A stretch of DNA of 64,000 nucleotides from Blastobasis lacticolella (lineage: Eukaryota > Arthropoda > Insecta > Lepidoptera > Blastobasidae): the NCBI GenBank assembly GCA_905147135.1, contig LR990043.1, forward strand, positions 5,243,057-5,307,056, written 5' to 3'. The notes below the pieces were generated by a model. The model did not search any database. It had not been told where the DNA came from and saw only the letters and a list, made by a program, of their open reading frames with translations. The translations under genes were made by a program, and so were the position numbers. The number at the start of each line of letters is the position of its first letter. Positions within the stretch are counted from its first letter, which is position 1. This document shows, piece after piece, positions 45,301-55,944 of the stretch.

Positions 45301-45507
45301 TCCCGGGCCCAAGACAAGCCTTGTCGGTCCAATGTAAAATCATTGTTATCTATCCCTATCCATCATTCCGATTTCTTCTCCTATTCCTTCACTGTCCATG
45401 CAGCGAGACTATGGAACTCACTGCCACATAATGTGCGTGACAGTCAGTCACTGTCTATATTTAAAAAGAGAGTCAAGGAATATTATCTTTCCCTGTCTAG
45501 TCCATAA
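45301..45507 (+). pseudogene. LINE (CR1/jockey-type) ORF2 C-terminus
   Basis: An uninterrupted frame reads SNVKSLLSIPIHHSDFFSYS, then FTVHAARLWNSLPHNVRDSQ, then SLSIFKKRVKEYYLSLSSP-stop at 45507. The 'R.WNSLP..VR...S...FK...K.YL' pattern is the conserved C-terminal tail of CR1/jockey-like LINEs. It is better preserved than the LINE end at 18446 and belongs to a different lineage (VRDSQ instead of VFP). The RT domain is absent: 5'-truncated copy. Confidence 0.75.
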
Positions 45508-45756
45508 CTTATATATTTATGTATTTTATATCGCTTGTTTTAATAATATGTTTATATTAGCATTATATACCTATATATTATAATATAATATATTTATGTA
45601 TTTAAATATTCAATTATTGTGCACGTCGTATCTGCGTTACTTTAGTCTAACATCTCTCTTCTGTAGGCCTGCTGGAAGATATTTCTTTTTAGAAATAAGC
45701 AGCGCCTGTTGTGTCTTTTGTTCTATTATATTTCTCTGTATACGACCTATTATGTT

Positions 45757-46040
45757 TGACGACCTAAGTGGTTCAATGGTCAATATGCCGGTCTGCCACG
45801 CAAGAGGCCCCGGGTTCGATTCCCGGCCGGGCAGAAATTGAAATGATGCATTTTAATTGCTGTTACGGGTCTGGGTGTTCTATATATAATAAGTATGTAT
45901 TTAAAAAGTATTTAAGTAGTATATCAGTTATCTAGCACCCATAGTACAAGCTTTGCTTAGTTTGGGGCTAGATGGCGCTGTGTGAATTTGTCCACGAATA
46001 TTTATTATTATTATTTATTATTATTATTATTATATCATTA
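45757..46040 (+). mobile_element. SINE-C, tRNA-Gly-derived, full length
   Basis: Head 'gacgacctaagtggttcaat' with 'ctgccacgcaagaggccc' around a GCC anticodon position and 'gggttcgattcccggccg' as B box. The body is nearly identical to 15668-15944, and the tail is (ATT)n to about 46035. Confidence 0.85.
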
Positions 46041-46524
46041 TTGTGTACAATAAACAGTTAAATAAATAAATAAATAAACGTCTGTACGCGGCCGCATTCA
46101 GTCCAATAGTACGCGACCGCATTGCCCACGCCTGTGTGGGGTCAGGGTCTATTATGGATAGCCCATAGAGTTACTATACGAGGTATATAACTCTATGGAT
46201 ATATCTTGTGATATCCAGTCTCCCAGTCTCTATCCAAACTCATTTTGCAGTATATAAACTCCTTGTCTTGTTGATATAAAAGCCCTGCTTTAGTGCGGGC
46301 ACAGACCTATGGAAAAGGTCAGGGACGGGCCCAATCGGCACACCTACCGGGCCGGACATTCTTAAAATTTTCTCAGTCGTTATCAAGCGCTTGCCGGGAA
46401 AGGTTAACGGGTAGAAATGGATGACGAATTAATGTGCATCGCCTTACTGTTTGGCGCTGAAAACCTACAAAAAAGGGAAAGATGGTAGGCAGTATCAGTC
46501 TACTGAACTACTGTACCTACTCGT

Positions 46525-46915
46525 CCAGATCTACAATTCGAATGACGGCTGTTAAACTTAAAGCCGTTATAACTCTGATTCTATTGGTCCTAGTCTCTAA
46601 AAAGATTTGTATCACTCGTCGAGATATACATTTAAAGTAACTGTTGCAAATTGAAAACTGTTATAACTTGAGAACCATAGGTCCTAGAAGAATAGTTTCT
46701 ATAGAGAAATGATATTAGGTACTCGTCGAAATCTACGTTTTGTAAGAGAGACGTTAAATTTAAAACTGTCATTCGAAATGTAGAATTCGTCGAGTACTAT
46801 CATAGTTCTTTAGGGACTAGTGTTCTAGGACCAATAGTTTCCGAATAGAAAGAGTCACCTTGGGGCTGGACCCAGTTCAAGCCTCAGGCTAAACAGAGCC
46901 AACTTGACCCGGGTC
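46525..46915. repeat. Diverged 104-bp repeat array
   Basis: Three or more decayed units ('gatctacaattcgaatgacg', 'gagatatacattt', 'cgaaatctacgttttg') followed by one inverted unit ('gtcattcgaaatgtagaatt', 'agtactatcatagttcttta'). The block ends with 'ggggctggaccca', the complement of a word in the left arm at 41060. It is therefore the right-arm counterpart of 41000-41800, older or faster evolving. Confidence 0.7.
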
Positions 46916-47354
46916 CAATTCATGTATTCACGAAGACTGATGGCAGTAGACTGATGCGTATTTTTTTCTCGTCTTCATCTAACATTTAAACTTCACATCA
47001 ACATATCTATTCACTTCTTGCCACGCAACGTCTTTGAGATTACGGTTGTGATAGTCCTTTTTTTTTATATTTCAATATAGGAGTTTTTGCCCTGCCAAAG
47101 TAATGGACTCAGGGTCAACCATAGAGGAATATACCTTTCCCAGGTATACCAATCTCTTTGATAATTTTATTACAGATCCGCCCCGATGGGCCCGGCCCGG
47201 AAAGCTTACGGTCTGTATATGCCGATTATAAGAAGATTATATGCAAGCCTCGCCTCTTTCAGGACGGTTGAAAGTTTTGACCGGGTGCGCTCTCCGGGCG
47301 TCTATAAGTGTGTGACGGCTAGTACATTGTCGATGAAAATAATATGGCCTTCAC

Positions 47355-47425
47355 GTTAAACCCGGCCCGGCCCTGATCGGCAGGTCTGGCCCGGCCCGGC
47401 CCTGACCGGTAGGTCTGTGCCCGGC
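47355..47425. repeat. GC-rich tandem repeat
   Basis: 'cccggcccggccctgatcgg' + 'caggtctg' is followed at once by 'cccggcccggccctgaccgg' + 'taggtctg', then a partial third unit. Period about 28-30 bases. Confidence 0.7.
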
Positions 47426-47429
47426 CTTA

Positions 47430-47716
47430 GAATTCTTGACGCAACCTGCGTTTTACCTGCGTCGCCGACGCAACCTGCGTTTTACCTGCGTCGGCGCGCG
47501 CATTTGAAAATCATACAATTTTGAGTTGACAGCTTAACGAAAGATGCGTCGCCGACGCAGGCAGCGTCGATAACGCAGGTTGCGTCGGCGACGCAGGTAA
47601 AACGCAGGTTGCGTCGGCGCGCGCATTAGAAGTTCATACAATTTTGTGTTGACAGCATAACGCAAGTTGCGTCGCCGACGCAACGTGCGTCGCCGACGCT
47701 TGATATAATCCGCGCC
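47430..47716. repeat. Right subterminal repeats and TIR
   Basis: Repeated GCGTCGCCGACGC cores and two direct copies, about 120 bases apart (47489 and 47609), of 'gcgtcggcgcgcgcatt' + 'catacaattttg' + 'gttgacagc'. It ends in the terminal repeat at 47716. The left end carries the same core motif but not the 120-base unit, so the two subterminal regions differ. Confidence 0.75.
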
Positions 47717-47719
47717 TTA

Positions 47720-48186
47720 CGCGATACGCATAATAATCGCCTTAAATCCCATTCAGTCTCAAGTATAACAGAAACAATGTAACAAATCCCTCAAACCGCA
47801 ATTGGATTATAGTTTTCGGGTCAAAGTCGATGAGGTTCTACTACGTTTTGGTATGTTAGTTGTAACTTACCTACTCGTTTCAACTCGGTTAACTTTAGTT
47901 TGAGTTTGTTAGTCGGAATCAGTTAAGCCTGGCAAGTGAGTCTACTTAACTACAACTACGACATTTATGCAAATGCTCTCCTGTCCTATATCCAAAAACG
48001 ACAGCGCTGCTATAGGCATTTTAATACACTCTTTTTCAATGAACAATGCGGGACCATCGTTATTACGAAAGTTTCTGCTTAATATTGTTCACGCCTGGAG
48101 TACTATTTAAACAATGCACAGCTTCATACGTTCAGTGAAGTACGAAATATTTCGGGAACAATCTTTGTATATTTTTTACTAGCTTT
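47720..48186. other. No feature seen
   Basis: Unique DNA flanking the TIR element. Confidence 0.4.
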
Positions 48187-48475
48187 GCGTGCGAATTCCG
48201 GTTGCGCTCTCGAGCGAACCGAAGGCCTGCAGTTCGCCTTGACCATGATCCAGGATTTAGCCGCAGATCGCAGATTTTATCCAGTGGAACGACTGCCATC
48301 TGACCTCCGTGACCCTGTTAACAGGGGAATCTGACCAGATTGGATCACTATAAGAGCATCGGTTAGTATTGAACTAATGTACCTACATTACTCAGAAAAG
48401 TTCATTGGTAAATGGCGTTCGAACTCGATGCATCTCGCTTACGAGTCATATCCGCTAACCATTAAGCCACCGACG
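48187..48475 (-). mobile_element. SINE-A with intact tRNA-like head
   Basis: Read in reverse from 48475: 'gcgtcggtggcttaatggtt' (A-box region), 'gactcgtaagcgaga', then 'cgagttcgaacgcc' at the B box. The body follows as far as 'gaccatgatccaggattta'. The centre has lost the 'cctgaatgtgcaggtttcat' segment. The head resembles a Thr-type tRNA, but that assignment is tentative. Confidence 0.75.
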
Positions 48476-48479
48476 CTCT

Positions 48480-49028
48480 ACCGTCTCTACATACCTCTAC
48501 ACTCATCGTAATACAGAGTGTTATGACGTCACTATATCCTATGGAAACAATATGAAATGTTTCCTTGGGAGAAAGATTGTTTCCATAGTAACCTGTCATG
48601 TGGCGGCAATCGCTATCCTAGGAAGCAATATTTACATATAAGCATTTCCAACTAAGATAAAATATTATTGTATGCATTATGAGATCTAATATTGGAGGAC
48701 GCAATATCGCCACGGCAAACACTCGGCCGCAAAGCAATAAGGGCTAAGGCCGTTCGTTCCATGGTAAATATCTTATTACATTTGATTGCGTCAGAATCGA
48801 CCTGTGTTCGGAAACGAAACGAACACACCTTTGCACACTTGTTGACAATTTGGTCTACGTAAAATAGGAATGGTTCAATAGGTCGTTTAGGTCTTTAGGT
48901 AGGTTCAATAAACAGTAAAGTTTACTTTACTTACCTACAGATTTTGCATGATAAAAAAAACGAAACCATAATCCAGTGCATTAAGAAGAAGAAAACCTAT
49001 TTCTTTGACAATTTTATTATAATCAGGT
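48480..49028. other. No feature seen
   Basis: Unique DNA without a repeat or frame of note. Confidence 0.4.
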
Positions 49029-49029
49029 C

Positions 49030-49210
49030 TGAATGGAAATCGCGAAGGCAGAGTTCTCCACAAAGGCCGGTCTGTGCCTTCCGCATTCAGCTAAAATCCT
49101 TACCAGATCGTCCGTCCACCTAGTGGAAGGCCTACCCGAGCTGCGTCTTCCGGTACGTGGTCACCACTCAAGAACTTTCCTACTCAATCGGCCATCTTTT
49201 CTCATTATCC
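49030..49210 (-). pseudogene. RTE LINE ORF C-terminal fragment
   Basis: The minus frame reads KVLEW, a stop, PRTGRRSSGRPSTRWTDDLV and RILAECGRHR, the same block as 19215-19410 but in reverse and less complete. One in-frame stop interrupts LEW.PR. The plus-strand 62-codon frame is its shadow. Confidence 0.7.
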
Positions 49211-49214
49211 ATGG

Positions 49215-50980
49215 ACACTAGATACACCATCCAAGAACAATTTATATTATTACATGACGTATAATGAAAGAATGGGCCCTCACAAGACAAACGCAAAATA
49301 AATAGTAATGAAATAAATATAAAATGTTAAACTTTTATTGAAACTCCTACAGCCTCTTTAAACATGTTCCCGGCGAAGTTTCTCGAAACAAAATAAGTAG
49401 GTATTCAAGCGTCTTCTTTGAGAGAGGCGAGCGGAAAATTGCCATGAAAACTTGAACATTTCATAACTTCATGAACGTGGAACAAGAAAACCTGGCACGT
49501 TCGGAAATGATGGCAACATTGAATTGATATTTAATAGCATGTGTATCATTAATAACCTACTTATTTTATTTTTAGCGGTTTGGCGAAATACATTAATGTA
49601 GGTAAGCTTTTTAATTTTATTTAAATAAATTTTGTTCTACCTAATTGTAAAATATCGGTATCTTGAGTAGCTTTTGTACTTGTGCCTATAAACATAAGTA
49701 TGCTCCTACATTTCATTTTGGAACCGACTGATACAACCAAAACGAAAACAGAAATGGTTTTTGAACACCATTCGAAAACTACACAATACAGAAATGGAAA
49801 ACGAACTTCATAACAACGAGAACTTCTCTAACAAATAATCTGCAATCTACAAAGACACACTTTTTTACACAAAATCTATGTCTATAGATTTAAAAGAAAT
49901 ATTCTCCAATAGTTGATCAAGCGTCCAGGTGCACCGGATGCTCGGCTGAACATTCCCCGAGCGTCCTGAAAGTTTGAAAGACGGCAGCCGTTTGCGAAGC
50001 AATTAAGGGATATTGAAGACGGATGCCACTATGCAATTCTGAAGAATAGTTTCTGCAGAGAACGAGTTAGGTTCCTTTCGGTGAGCAAAAGAGCTATTTT
50101 AATAACTTGTCACCAGAGAACGTAAGCTCTACGTAGTAAAGGTAGCAATTTATAGCTTATATTTGAATTTGCAATCGTTATTTAATAGAAGGGAAATCTA
50201 TTTACATAAAATTATAGAAAGAAAAAGTAACCATAACCGTTTTCCATAATTAGCGTATGTATCGTACCCAGGGTCCGAGAGGTCGATACTCTCGATCGTA
50301 CAGACCGCTTCAGACCTAATCACGGGCGATGCGCACGCTTACTTGCCGCGTGCGTATGTATGGCTGTATATTTCTGTTGCTCTTGGTCAGGAAATGAAAG
50401 ACTTTTTTGGCGCAAAAAATTGGCAATAATACGACCGCCTCATTGTCCGCATCCCCAAAATAGCCGTCTCAACGTTCCACCGCATTTACATAATTGTAAC
50501 AATAACTTCCTTTGATGTGAAAATAAAGTGTTACAGTTAATGAACAGAAATAATTAACCTTCTTCCGTCATCATCATTCACACCGCTATTACGCACCGTT
50601 TACTTAAAATAATATTTTCGCAAGGCTCCATAAGAAATTCAATAAACTGGCAGCGTTCCAGGAATATCATGGATGGAAAGCAAACACACAAATTCCTACA
50701 TTTTATTTATTTTCCTTACAGTCCGGGTTCAAGGTTCAGAGCAAGTCTGCGATTACGTAACTCTGGGAGTGTGTTCACGCAATGATTCTAAGAGATATAC
50801 GTACCTTTAAACATAGAGTTATAGTCGTACGTACCTATACCCACACAATACAATCACAGTTGGAAAATACAACCTACGTCGAACTTTACAGCAGTCAGTG
50901 ATTTACAGACACTCAATATAGATTACCAGATTAATGGGGCCCCACTCATAAATATAAAAATAATGTACTACCTACAGACG
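49215..50980. other. No gene seen
   Basis: Long AT-rich unique stretch with no frame above 60 codons and no recognised repeat. Confidence 0.4.
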
Positions 50981-50984
50981 TCGA

Positions 50985-51075
50985 CGGTAAATAATGCACA
51001 TCGGCTAATTTGACTTCGTAGAGCCACAACACAGAGCCTAGTCTTATCGTACGCGTGTCGGTGTCAGTAAATAGG
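50985..51075. repeat. Palindromic repeat (partner of 33140-33225)
   Basis: 'ggtaaataatgcacatcggc' and 'gtaaataggaagccgaaatt' face each other around a GC-rich middle. It is probably a small MITE with AT-rich stems. Confidence 0.5.
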
Positions 51076-51114
51076 AAGCCGAAATTAGTGTGCGTCACAT
51101 CAACTAAACAGTTC

Positions 51115-51300
51115 ACTGCTGGACTTGAGCCTCCTCCACATCAGTGGGAGGCGTTGTCATAATATCCACACTTAGGGCGGATTAAAGATCGCAGTATTAA
51201 AAATACTCAGAAAATACTGCGGCCTATTTGGAGATTGCTCAATAAGTAAATATATCAGTCGCCTTTTACGACACTGTGTCGAAGGTTGGTGCAATTCTCT
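51115..51300 (-). repeat. Repeat family D, diverged
   Basis: 'cagttcactgctggacttga', 'gttgtcataatatccacact', 'atcagtcgccttttacgac' and 'gttggtgcaattctct' keep family order with many changes. Confidence 0.6.
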
Positions 51301-51304
51301 ATCC

Positions 51305-52410
51305 ACCTACTTGCTTAAATTACGTAAATGGTTGCGCTACATACAAAAAATATAATGGTACCTTTGCTATGGGTGCTGTAGTGGATGTGCGATTTCGCGA
51401 CTTGACCTTAGCAACGAATACATCCGTGGCAGCCTTGGCGTGAGCGATATAGCGGTTAAAATTAAAGAGGCTCTCCTCCGCTGGTTTTGATACGTGCTGT
51501 GTTAGCCCCAGGAATACATGGAAAATATTTGCCCAACAGGTACAGGAAAGAGATCCCGCCACCATAAAAGAGATGTATTGACATCGCTGACCAACGATTT
51601 ACGACGCGAGGATACCGAAGACCGGACTTCAGCCAGCTTTGCTACTTACTCAATTTCGGAGGGAGATCAAAATGAAGAAGAGTAAACAAGATTAAAATGG
51701 AGAGGAAACCAACGTAGTCGCAGAAATTTCATTAGATTTTATTATTTTTAGGTTAGTAACACTCTGTAAAGAGGCCTAAGACGACCGTCTACGACCGAAT
51801 ACATTGCGTGCATGAAAGGGAAGTCATAAATCGCGGTGTCCATTTCGATTCGCCGTTCCTTTCCCTCTTGTTGATAATGACGATAAATTACACTTGTTTA
51901 CCGGTTGCGTTTATGGCTTACCGAATTGAGTAAACAATGGCGAATGCTTTATGAGCCGCCTAGAGTGGGCCTAGTGCGTAAAATAAAACGTTTACACGAT
52001 CACAAATTGTTGAAGGCCTGCAAGAAATAATAAACGATAAAAATATTGAGAAGAGGACCGACGTTTCTAAAAGTTTACTTTTTTCTTGCGACAGGTGTCA
52101 ATCTCAGTAAGGCAAGGTGAATATTTTAATTTCAGTGGAAACTAGTTGAGTGTTTAAAATAAGATGTTATGTACGACAGTTTGGGCTGTCTGCTCGGTGG
52201 TTCTGCGTAGAACAAAAGAAAAAAAAAGTGTTTTTAATTAGGCAATTTCTGAGCATCTAATTCTTTAATCCAATCTTGGCTGCAAATATTATATTTAATT
52301 CACTAGCATATTAAATTGAGACTCAATTGCGACTCCATTACATTTAAGTCTAATTGGATAGTTAGCAAAAACTTTTATCAATAGAGTCGGAATATTCCGA
52401 CTCTCAGTTG
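51305..52410. other. No recognised gene
   Basis: The 81-codon minus frame 51320-51565 has no domain I know. Otherwise AT-rich. Confidence 0.35.
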
Positions 52411-52418
52411 AATAGTTT

Positions 52419-52718
52419 TTGGTGCCGCCTTTTAAAATCTACCAAGAAGCTGCTGTTTTAGTCCACAACCAAGTTGCAATGAGGCTAGGAAATAATCCAA
52501 TGACAGTTCATTGGAAAGTCAACAAAAACCATTGGTCTTGGATACGAATTAGATATTGGATGGCAGAATACCAAAAATGTACAAAACTTCCTATTGAGAT
52601 CCAATTGAACTATTCGAACATTAGCAGACTTGGGGCCCTGCTACGCAAAATATTAAGTAATCACGACTCTGTAATTTTTTACAAATTCATAAAACGAAAA
52701 TCCCATTTTTTATATTAG
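52419..52718 (+). pseudogene. Possible LINE C-terminus (weak)
   Basis: A 99-codon frame contains KCTKLPIEIQLNYSNISRLG followed by ALLRKIL, reminiscent of the 'LWNKLPIEI...NI..FK..LRK.L' tail of some LINE ORFs, but the diagnostic WN is replaced. A LINE 3' UTR motif (52725) follows directly. It may equally be a chance frame. Confidence 0.25.
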
Positions 52719-52724
52719 ACTAGC

Positions 52725-52775
52725 CAGGCATTTGACCGCCATCTCACCTGATAGTCCTTATGAGACGATCCAGCC
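52725..52775 (+). mobile_element. LINE 3' UTR fragment
   Basis: 'agccaggcatttgaccgcca' + 'tctcacctgatag', as at 15945-16015. Confidence 0.45.
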
Positions 52776-52809
52776 GATCCAGTGACGATCCGTCCTAAGT
52801 TGGAGCTTA

Positions 52810-53057
52810 TGCGCTTATTACACATTCCTAAATTCAGTTACTAAATTCAGACACAAATAGCGTGATAGCAAATCAAAGTGGAATGTATAGCTCATAGGCT
52901 TAGGTCCATTTTTGTATCACTTATATTATGGCACGTGTCGCTCCGCTTTTCAAAAATCCGTGATACAAAAATGGACCTTATTATATGAGCAAAACATTCC
53001 ATTTTGATTTGCTCTCACGCTTTTTGTTTCTGAATTTAGGAATGTGTAATAAGCGCA
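52810..53057. mobile_element. Foldback MITE with perfect 28-bp TIRs and TTA duplication
   Basis: TGCGCTTATTACACATTCCT starts the left terminus; its 28-base complement ends at 53057. TTA flanks both ends (52807-52809, 53058-53060). Pairing continues inward ('ggtccatttttgtatcac' against its complement at 52961), so nearly all 248 bases fold on themselves. No coding sequence. Confidence 0.85.
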
Positions 53058-53064
53058 TTATATG

Positions 53065-53750
53065 TATATACTTTCACAAAAGAAGCTTAAGTATACGAAT
53101 CTCAAAGTCCTTACAGCGTTGTATTAAAAGCGTCACGATTTATATGTATGCGCCACGTATGCATTATTTCAGTTGGAAATGTCAACCCGCTTGCGACCTA
53201 CTTACTATTGTGGAAGCCGTATCAATGACACATCAGTTGTGCCTGGTACATTCATTAGGGTCAGAGTCCTGTCTAGAAAAGAAACGTATGGCCTAAGTAC
53301 CCAGTTTATTGTAAAATAGTTTTGCAATTTAAACTAATAATGCCAGCGGAAAATATTTATTTTCTCTGTGAAATTGCCGTTTCTTGTTCGCTGTTTATAT
53401 TTTGTCTTACTCTTTGTTGACTTGTCAAATTCCTACTTTATTTCGAAATTAATTTATAGCTGGATGTTAAAATAAAACGAAAACTTTACTGTTATGTTTT
53501 TATTCTTCTACAAGATGTTTCCGAGAGGAAGCCGAGTGTTTAAGAGCTGCCACACAAATACAATTAAATTGAAATCAATTCAGCAACCGATTTAAAAATT
53601 GTAAGTGGCAGCACTCAATCGCTAAAAACTAAATGGTTATGTGTTTGTACTGAATACCTATACTAATACTTTCATGGATCGCTTACTTCAAATTATTTTC
53701 AAGCTTACAATCCTGAGAACAAGCAGCTTTTGCAGCAATTAATGCCTATT
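53065..53750. other. No gene seen
   Basis: A 103-codon plus frame starting at 52985 inside the MITE runs to 53296. It begins in a transposon arm, so it is not credible as a gene. Confidence 0.4.
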
Positions 53751-53763
53751 AATTAAACGTGAA

Positions 53764-54084
53764 GGCAATTAGAGGTCCCGGGTTCGAATCCCGCTCCGGC
53801 CATGTACCAATGACTGTTTTCAGAGTTATGTACATTAGATAAATACTAACCGATGCTCTTACGGTGAGAGAAAACATCGTGATGAAACCTGCACATTCAG
53901 GCGACTGGATGTGTAACCATGATCCAATCTGGTCAGGTTCCCCTGGTAGCAGGGTCATGGAGGTCAGGTGGCAGTCGCTCTACTGTAATTACTTGACCTG
54001 CCAAATCCTGGATCATGGTCAAGGCGGACCCCGGGGCCTCGTGCGCGAGAGCAAAACCGGGACATTAACGCCAAGATGATGATG
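53764..54084 (+). mobile_element. SINE-A copy with 13-bp target duplication
   Basis: AATTAAACGTGAA at 53751-53763 is repeated exactly at 54085-54097. The element starts within the tRNA-like head (B box GGGTTCGAATCCC at 53780), continues 'catgtaccaatgactgtttt', 'gtgatgaaacctgcacattc', 'gatccaatctggtcaggttc' and 'gaccccggggcctcgtgc', and ends 'gccaagatgatgatg'. Loss of the A box shows 5' truncation during target-primed reverse transcription. Confidence 0.9.
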
Positions 54085-54099
54085 AATTAAACGTGAATG

Positions 54100-54560
54100 C
54101 GATGGGCTAATTTAAAAAGTAAAAAGTGCAGTTCGGTGCACCTCGATAGAGCGTTGTTCTCAACCATTTGAATTACCTAAGTTACTCGGAAAAGTAATTC
54201 GTGAAAAAATATAGGTTTAGTGCAAAAGACAGATCGGCCTACCCAATACCAGTATAAAAGGAGCTAGCATTGCTATTATTAATCTATAAAAACGCAAGCT
54301 CATCTTATACCGGACTTGTCTGTACAATTCCCGCAGGTTATGTCGTATCTATAAGTTCGTTATATCTGTATCTTTCTGTTGAAGGGCGCCATCGATAATG
54401 CCACGGACTAGATTTTCATGCTTCAAAAGGGTGACGATGTACGAAAACGTCTCGGTGTCGACCCGTTGCCAATCCGATGCCGACAGAATTACATGATTGT
54501 GCCACAATTACAGTTTTACTATAGGTAGGTACGTACAGGTATCAGATTTAGGTACTAATT
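54100..54560. other. No feature seen
   Basis: 'acccaataccagtataaaag' + 'gagctagc' (54241) recurs in similar form at 5841-5868 ('acccaaaaccagtataagat'), hinting at an unnamed repeat. Confidence 0.4.
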
Positions 54561-54564
54561 ATGT

Positions 54565-54837
54565 CATCACGACAGCCCATAACAGTCCACTGCAGGGTCT
54601 CTCCCACGAAAGCCATAATCCATAATTATTATTATTGGTTATTGCCATAATCTCCACGCTGGGCAGGCGGGTTGGAGATAGCAGTGTTGTAAATATAACA
54701 ACGGAAAAAGCTGCGGCCCGTTTTCCAGTCTACGGAGACTAGAAGTTTTGACTCGCCTTAAAAAAACATCAGTTGCCTTATATGACATCCACGAATGTAA
54801 ACATGGTTGGTGCTATTCTACTCTGCCGGACACCACA
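54565..54837 (-). repeat. Repeat family D copy
   Basis: Reverse order 'ggtgtccggcagagtagaat', 'agtctccgtagactggaaaa', 'atctccaacccgcctgccc' and 'gcagtggactgttatgggct'. An (ATT)n expansion sits at 54621-54640. Confidence 0.75.
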
Positions 54838-54839
54838 CT

Positions 54840-55445
54840 ACCAACTAATTATATATGTACACTTAATTAATAATAAAATATAGGGTCCCATATAGAAATC
54901 GAGCGCGCATTTATCTGGGGCACCGAACAGGCATCGAACCCCGACCACAGAACCGCAGATCAAGTTGAATAATCACTGCGGTCACTTCACGTGTCAAAGA
55001 CGGACTATGGTGGACAACATTTCCAGCTAGTCAGTGCACAATTATTTCTTTTATTTTGTGAGAATTATACAACAAAAACCAGTTAATTAAATTCTAATTA
55101 CTGCGTATAGGTATAGGCTACTTCCTATTATAATATGTAAATACATGGTATCCGTAGTTATGGTCAGATTTTAGTAAAACTATTAATTTCTATTAATAAT
55201 TTCATTCTTAATTTTAGGTATATTTTTGTACACAAACTTTGGCTGTACATTGTAACTACCTTTGCTTAACTCTATTGTCAATCATATTCAAAATTCAAAT
55301 ATTTAAACGTATTTACGAGGATCAGCAGCCTCTCATTGCCTTTGAAATTGAACTCATTAAACTCATTTAAAACTACAGTCCGCTCTTCATTATTTTAACC
55401 TGCTTACCCTGAAGTCTACGGTCGAAGAGCGTAGGCCTGAACAAG
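54840..55445. other. No feature seen
   Basis: A possible tRNA-like B box complement 'gggcaccgaacaggcatcgaacccc' at about 54918-54942 may be a SINE-C scrap. The rest is AT-rich. Confidence 0.35.
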
Positions 55446-55448
55446 TGA

Positions 55449-55520
55449 ACAGTTACCTTGATCTGATACTAATGCTCCAAAGTGCTTAAACTTGGACCAA
55501 TAGTAAGTAATTTAAAGTTA
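55449..55520 (+). repeat. Unnamed repeat (partner of 32377-32440)
   Basis: 'agttaccttgatctgatact' + 'aatgctccaaagtgcttaaa'; see the copy at 32377. Confidence 0.6.
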
Positions 55521-55589
55521 ACACAGAGTTGAAACTAATTAACACAGAGTTTACTCAATGTTAATTAGTCGGTTTGATACAAGAATTTT

Positions 55590-55923
55590 GCAAGCACTGA
55601 AGCAGCCTAATCGTTAAGGGATAAACGTAAGCGAGAGCTCGCGTGTCTGAATCAACAATGCCACCATGTACCAATGAGTGTTACATAGGTAGGGTACATT
55701 AGTTGAACACTAACCGATGCTCTTACGATGAGAGAAAACATCGTGATGAAACCTACACATTCAGGCGACTGAATGTGTAACCAATGCCCAATCTGATCAG
55801 GTTCCCCAGTTAATAGGGTCACGAAGGTCAGACGGCAGTCGCTCCACTATAATTACCCTGATCTGCGCAATCTGACCCCGGGCCCTAATGTGCGATAACA
55901 TAACCGGGACATCAACGCCGAGA
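55590..55923 (+). mobile_element. SINE-A, near full length, 15-bp target duplication
   Basis: TGATACAAGAATTTT at 55575-55589 is repeated exactly at 55924-55938. The head has an A-box-like 'gcagcctaatcgttaaggga', an anticodon-arm remnant 'cgtaagcgagagctcgcg' and a decayed B box. The body is in family order and ends 'acatcaacgccgagatga'. This is the best reference copy in the window for length (334 bp). Confidence 0.9.
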
Positions 55924-55944
55924 TGATACAAGAATTTTATCACC

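Larger units (their letters stand above)
40701..47716. mobile_element. 7-kb TIR element, probable PIF/Harbinger, with nested insertions
   Basis: The ends are inverted repeats of about 50 bp with three mismatches by eye: left GGCCCGGATTATATCAAGCG, right the complement of CGCTTGATATAATCCGCGCC. TTA flanks both sides (40698-40700, 47717-47719). A 3-bp TWA duplication is the hallmark of PIF/Harbinger, and a Harbinger-type transposase N-terminus lies inside (43387-43833). MITEs, SINE-C copies and LINE tails are nested in it, so it has aged. It could instead be two half elements brought together; the matching TTA argues for one. Confidence 0.65.

Noticed and set aside
45757..45835. Functional tRNA-Gly gene
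   Set aside because: A and B boxes are good, but the acceptor arms do not pair and a SINE body with an ATT-repeat tail follows; three further copies share the same body.
52985..53296. 103-codon plus frame
   Set aside because: Its first third is the right arm of the foldback MITE, so it is not an independent gene.
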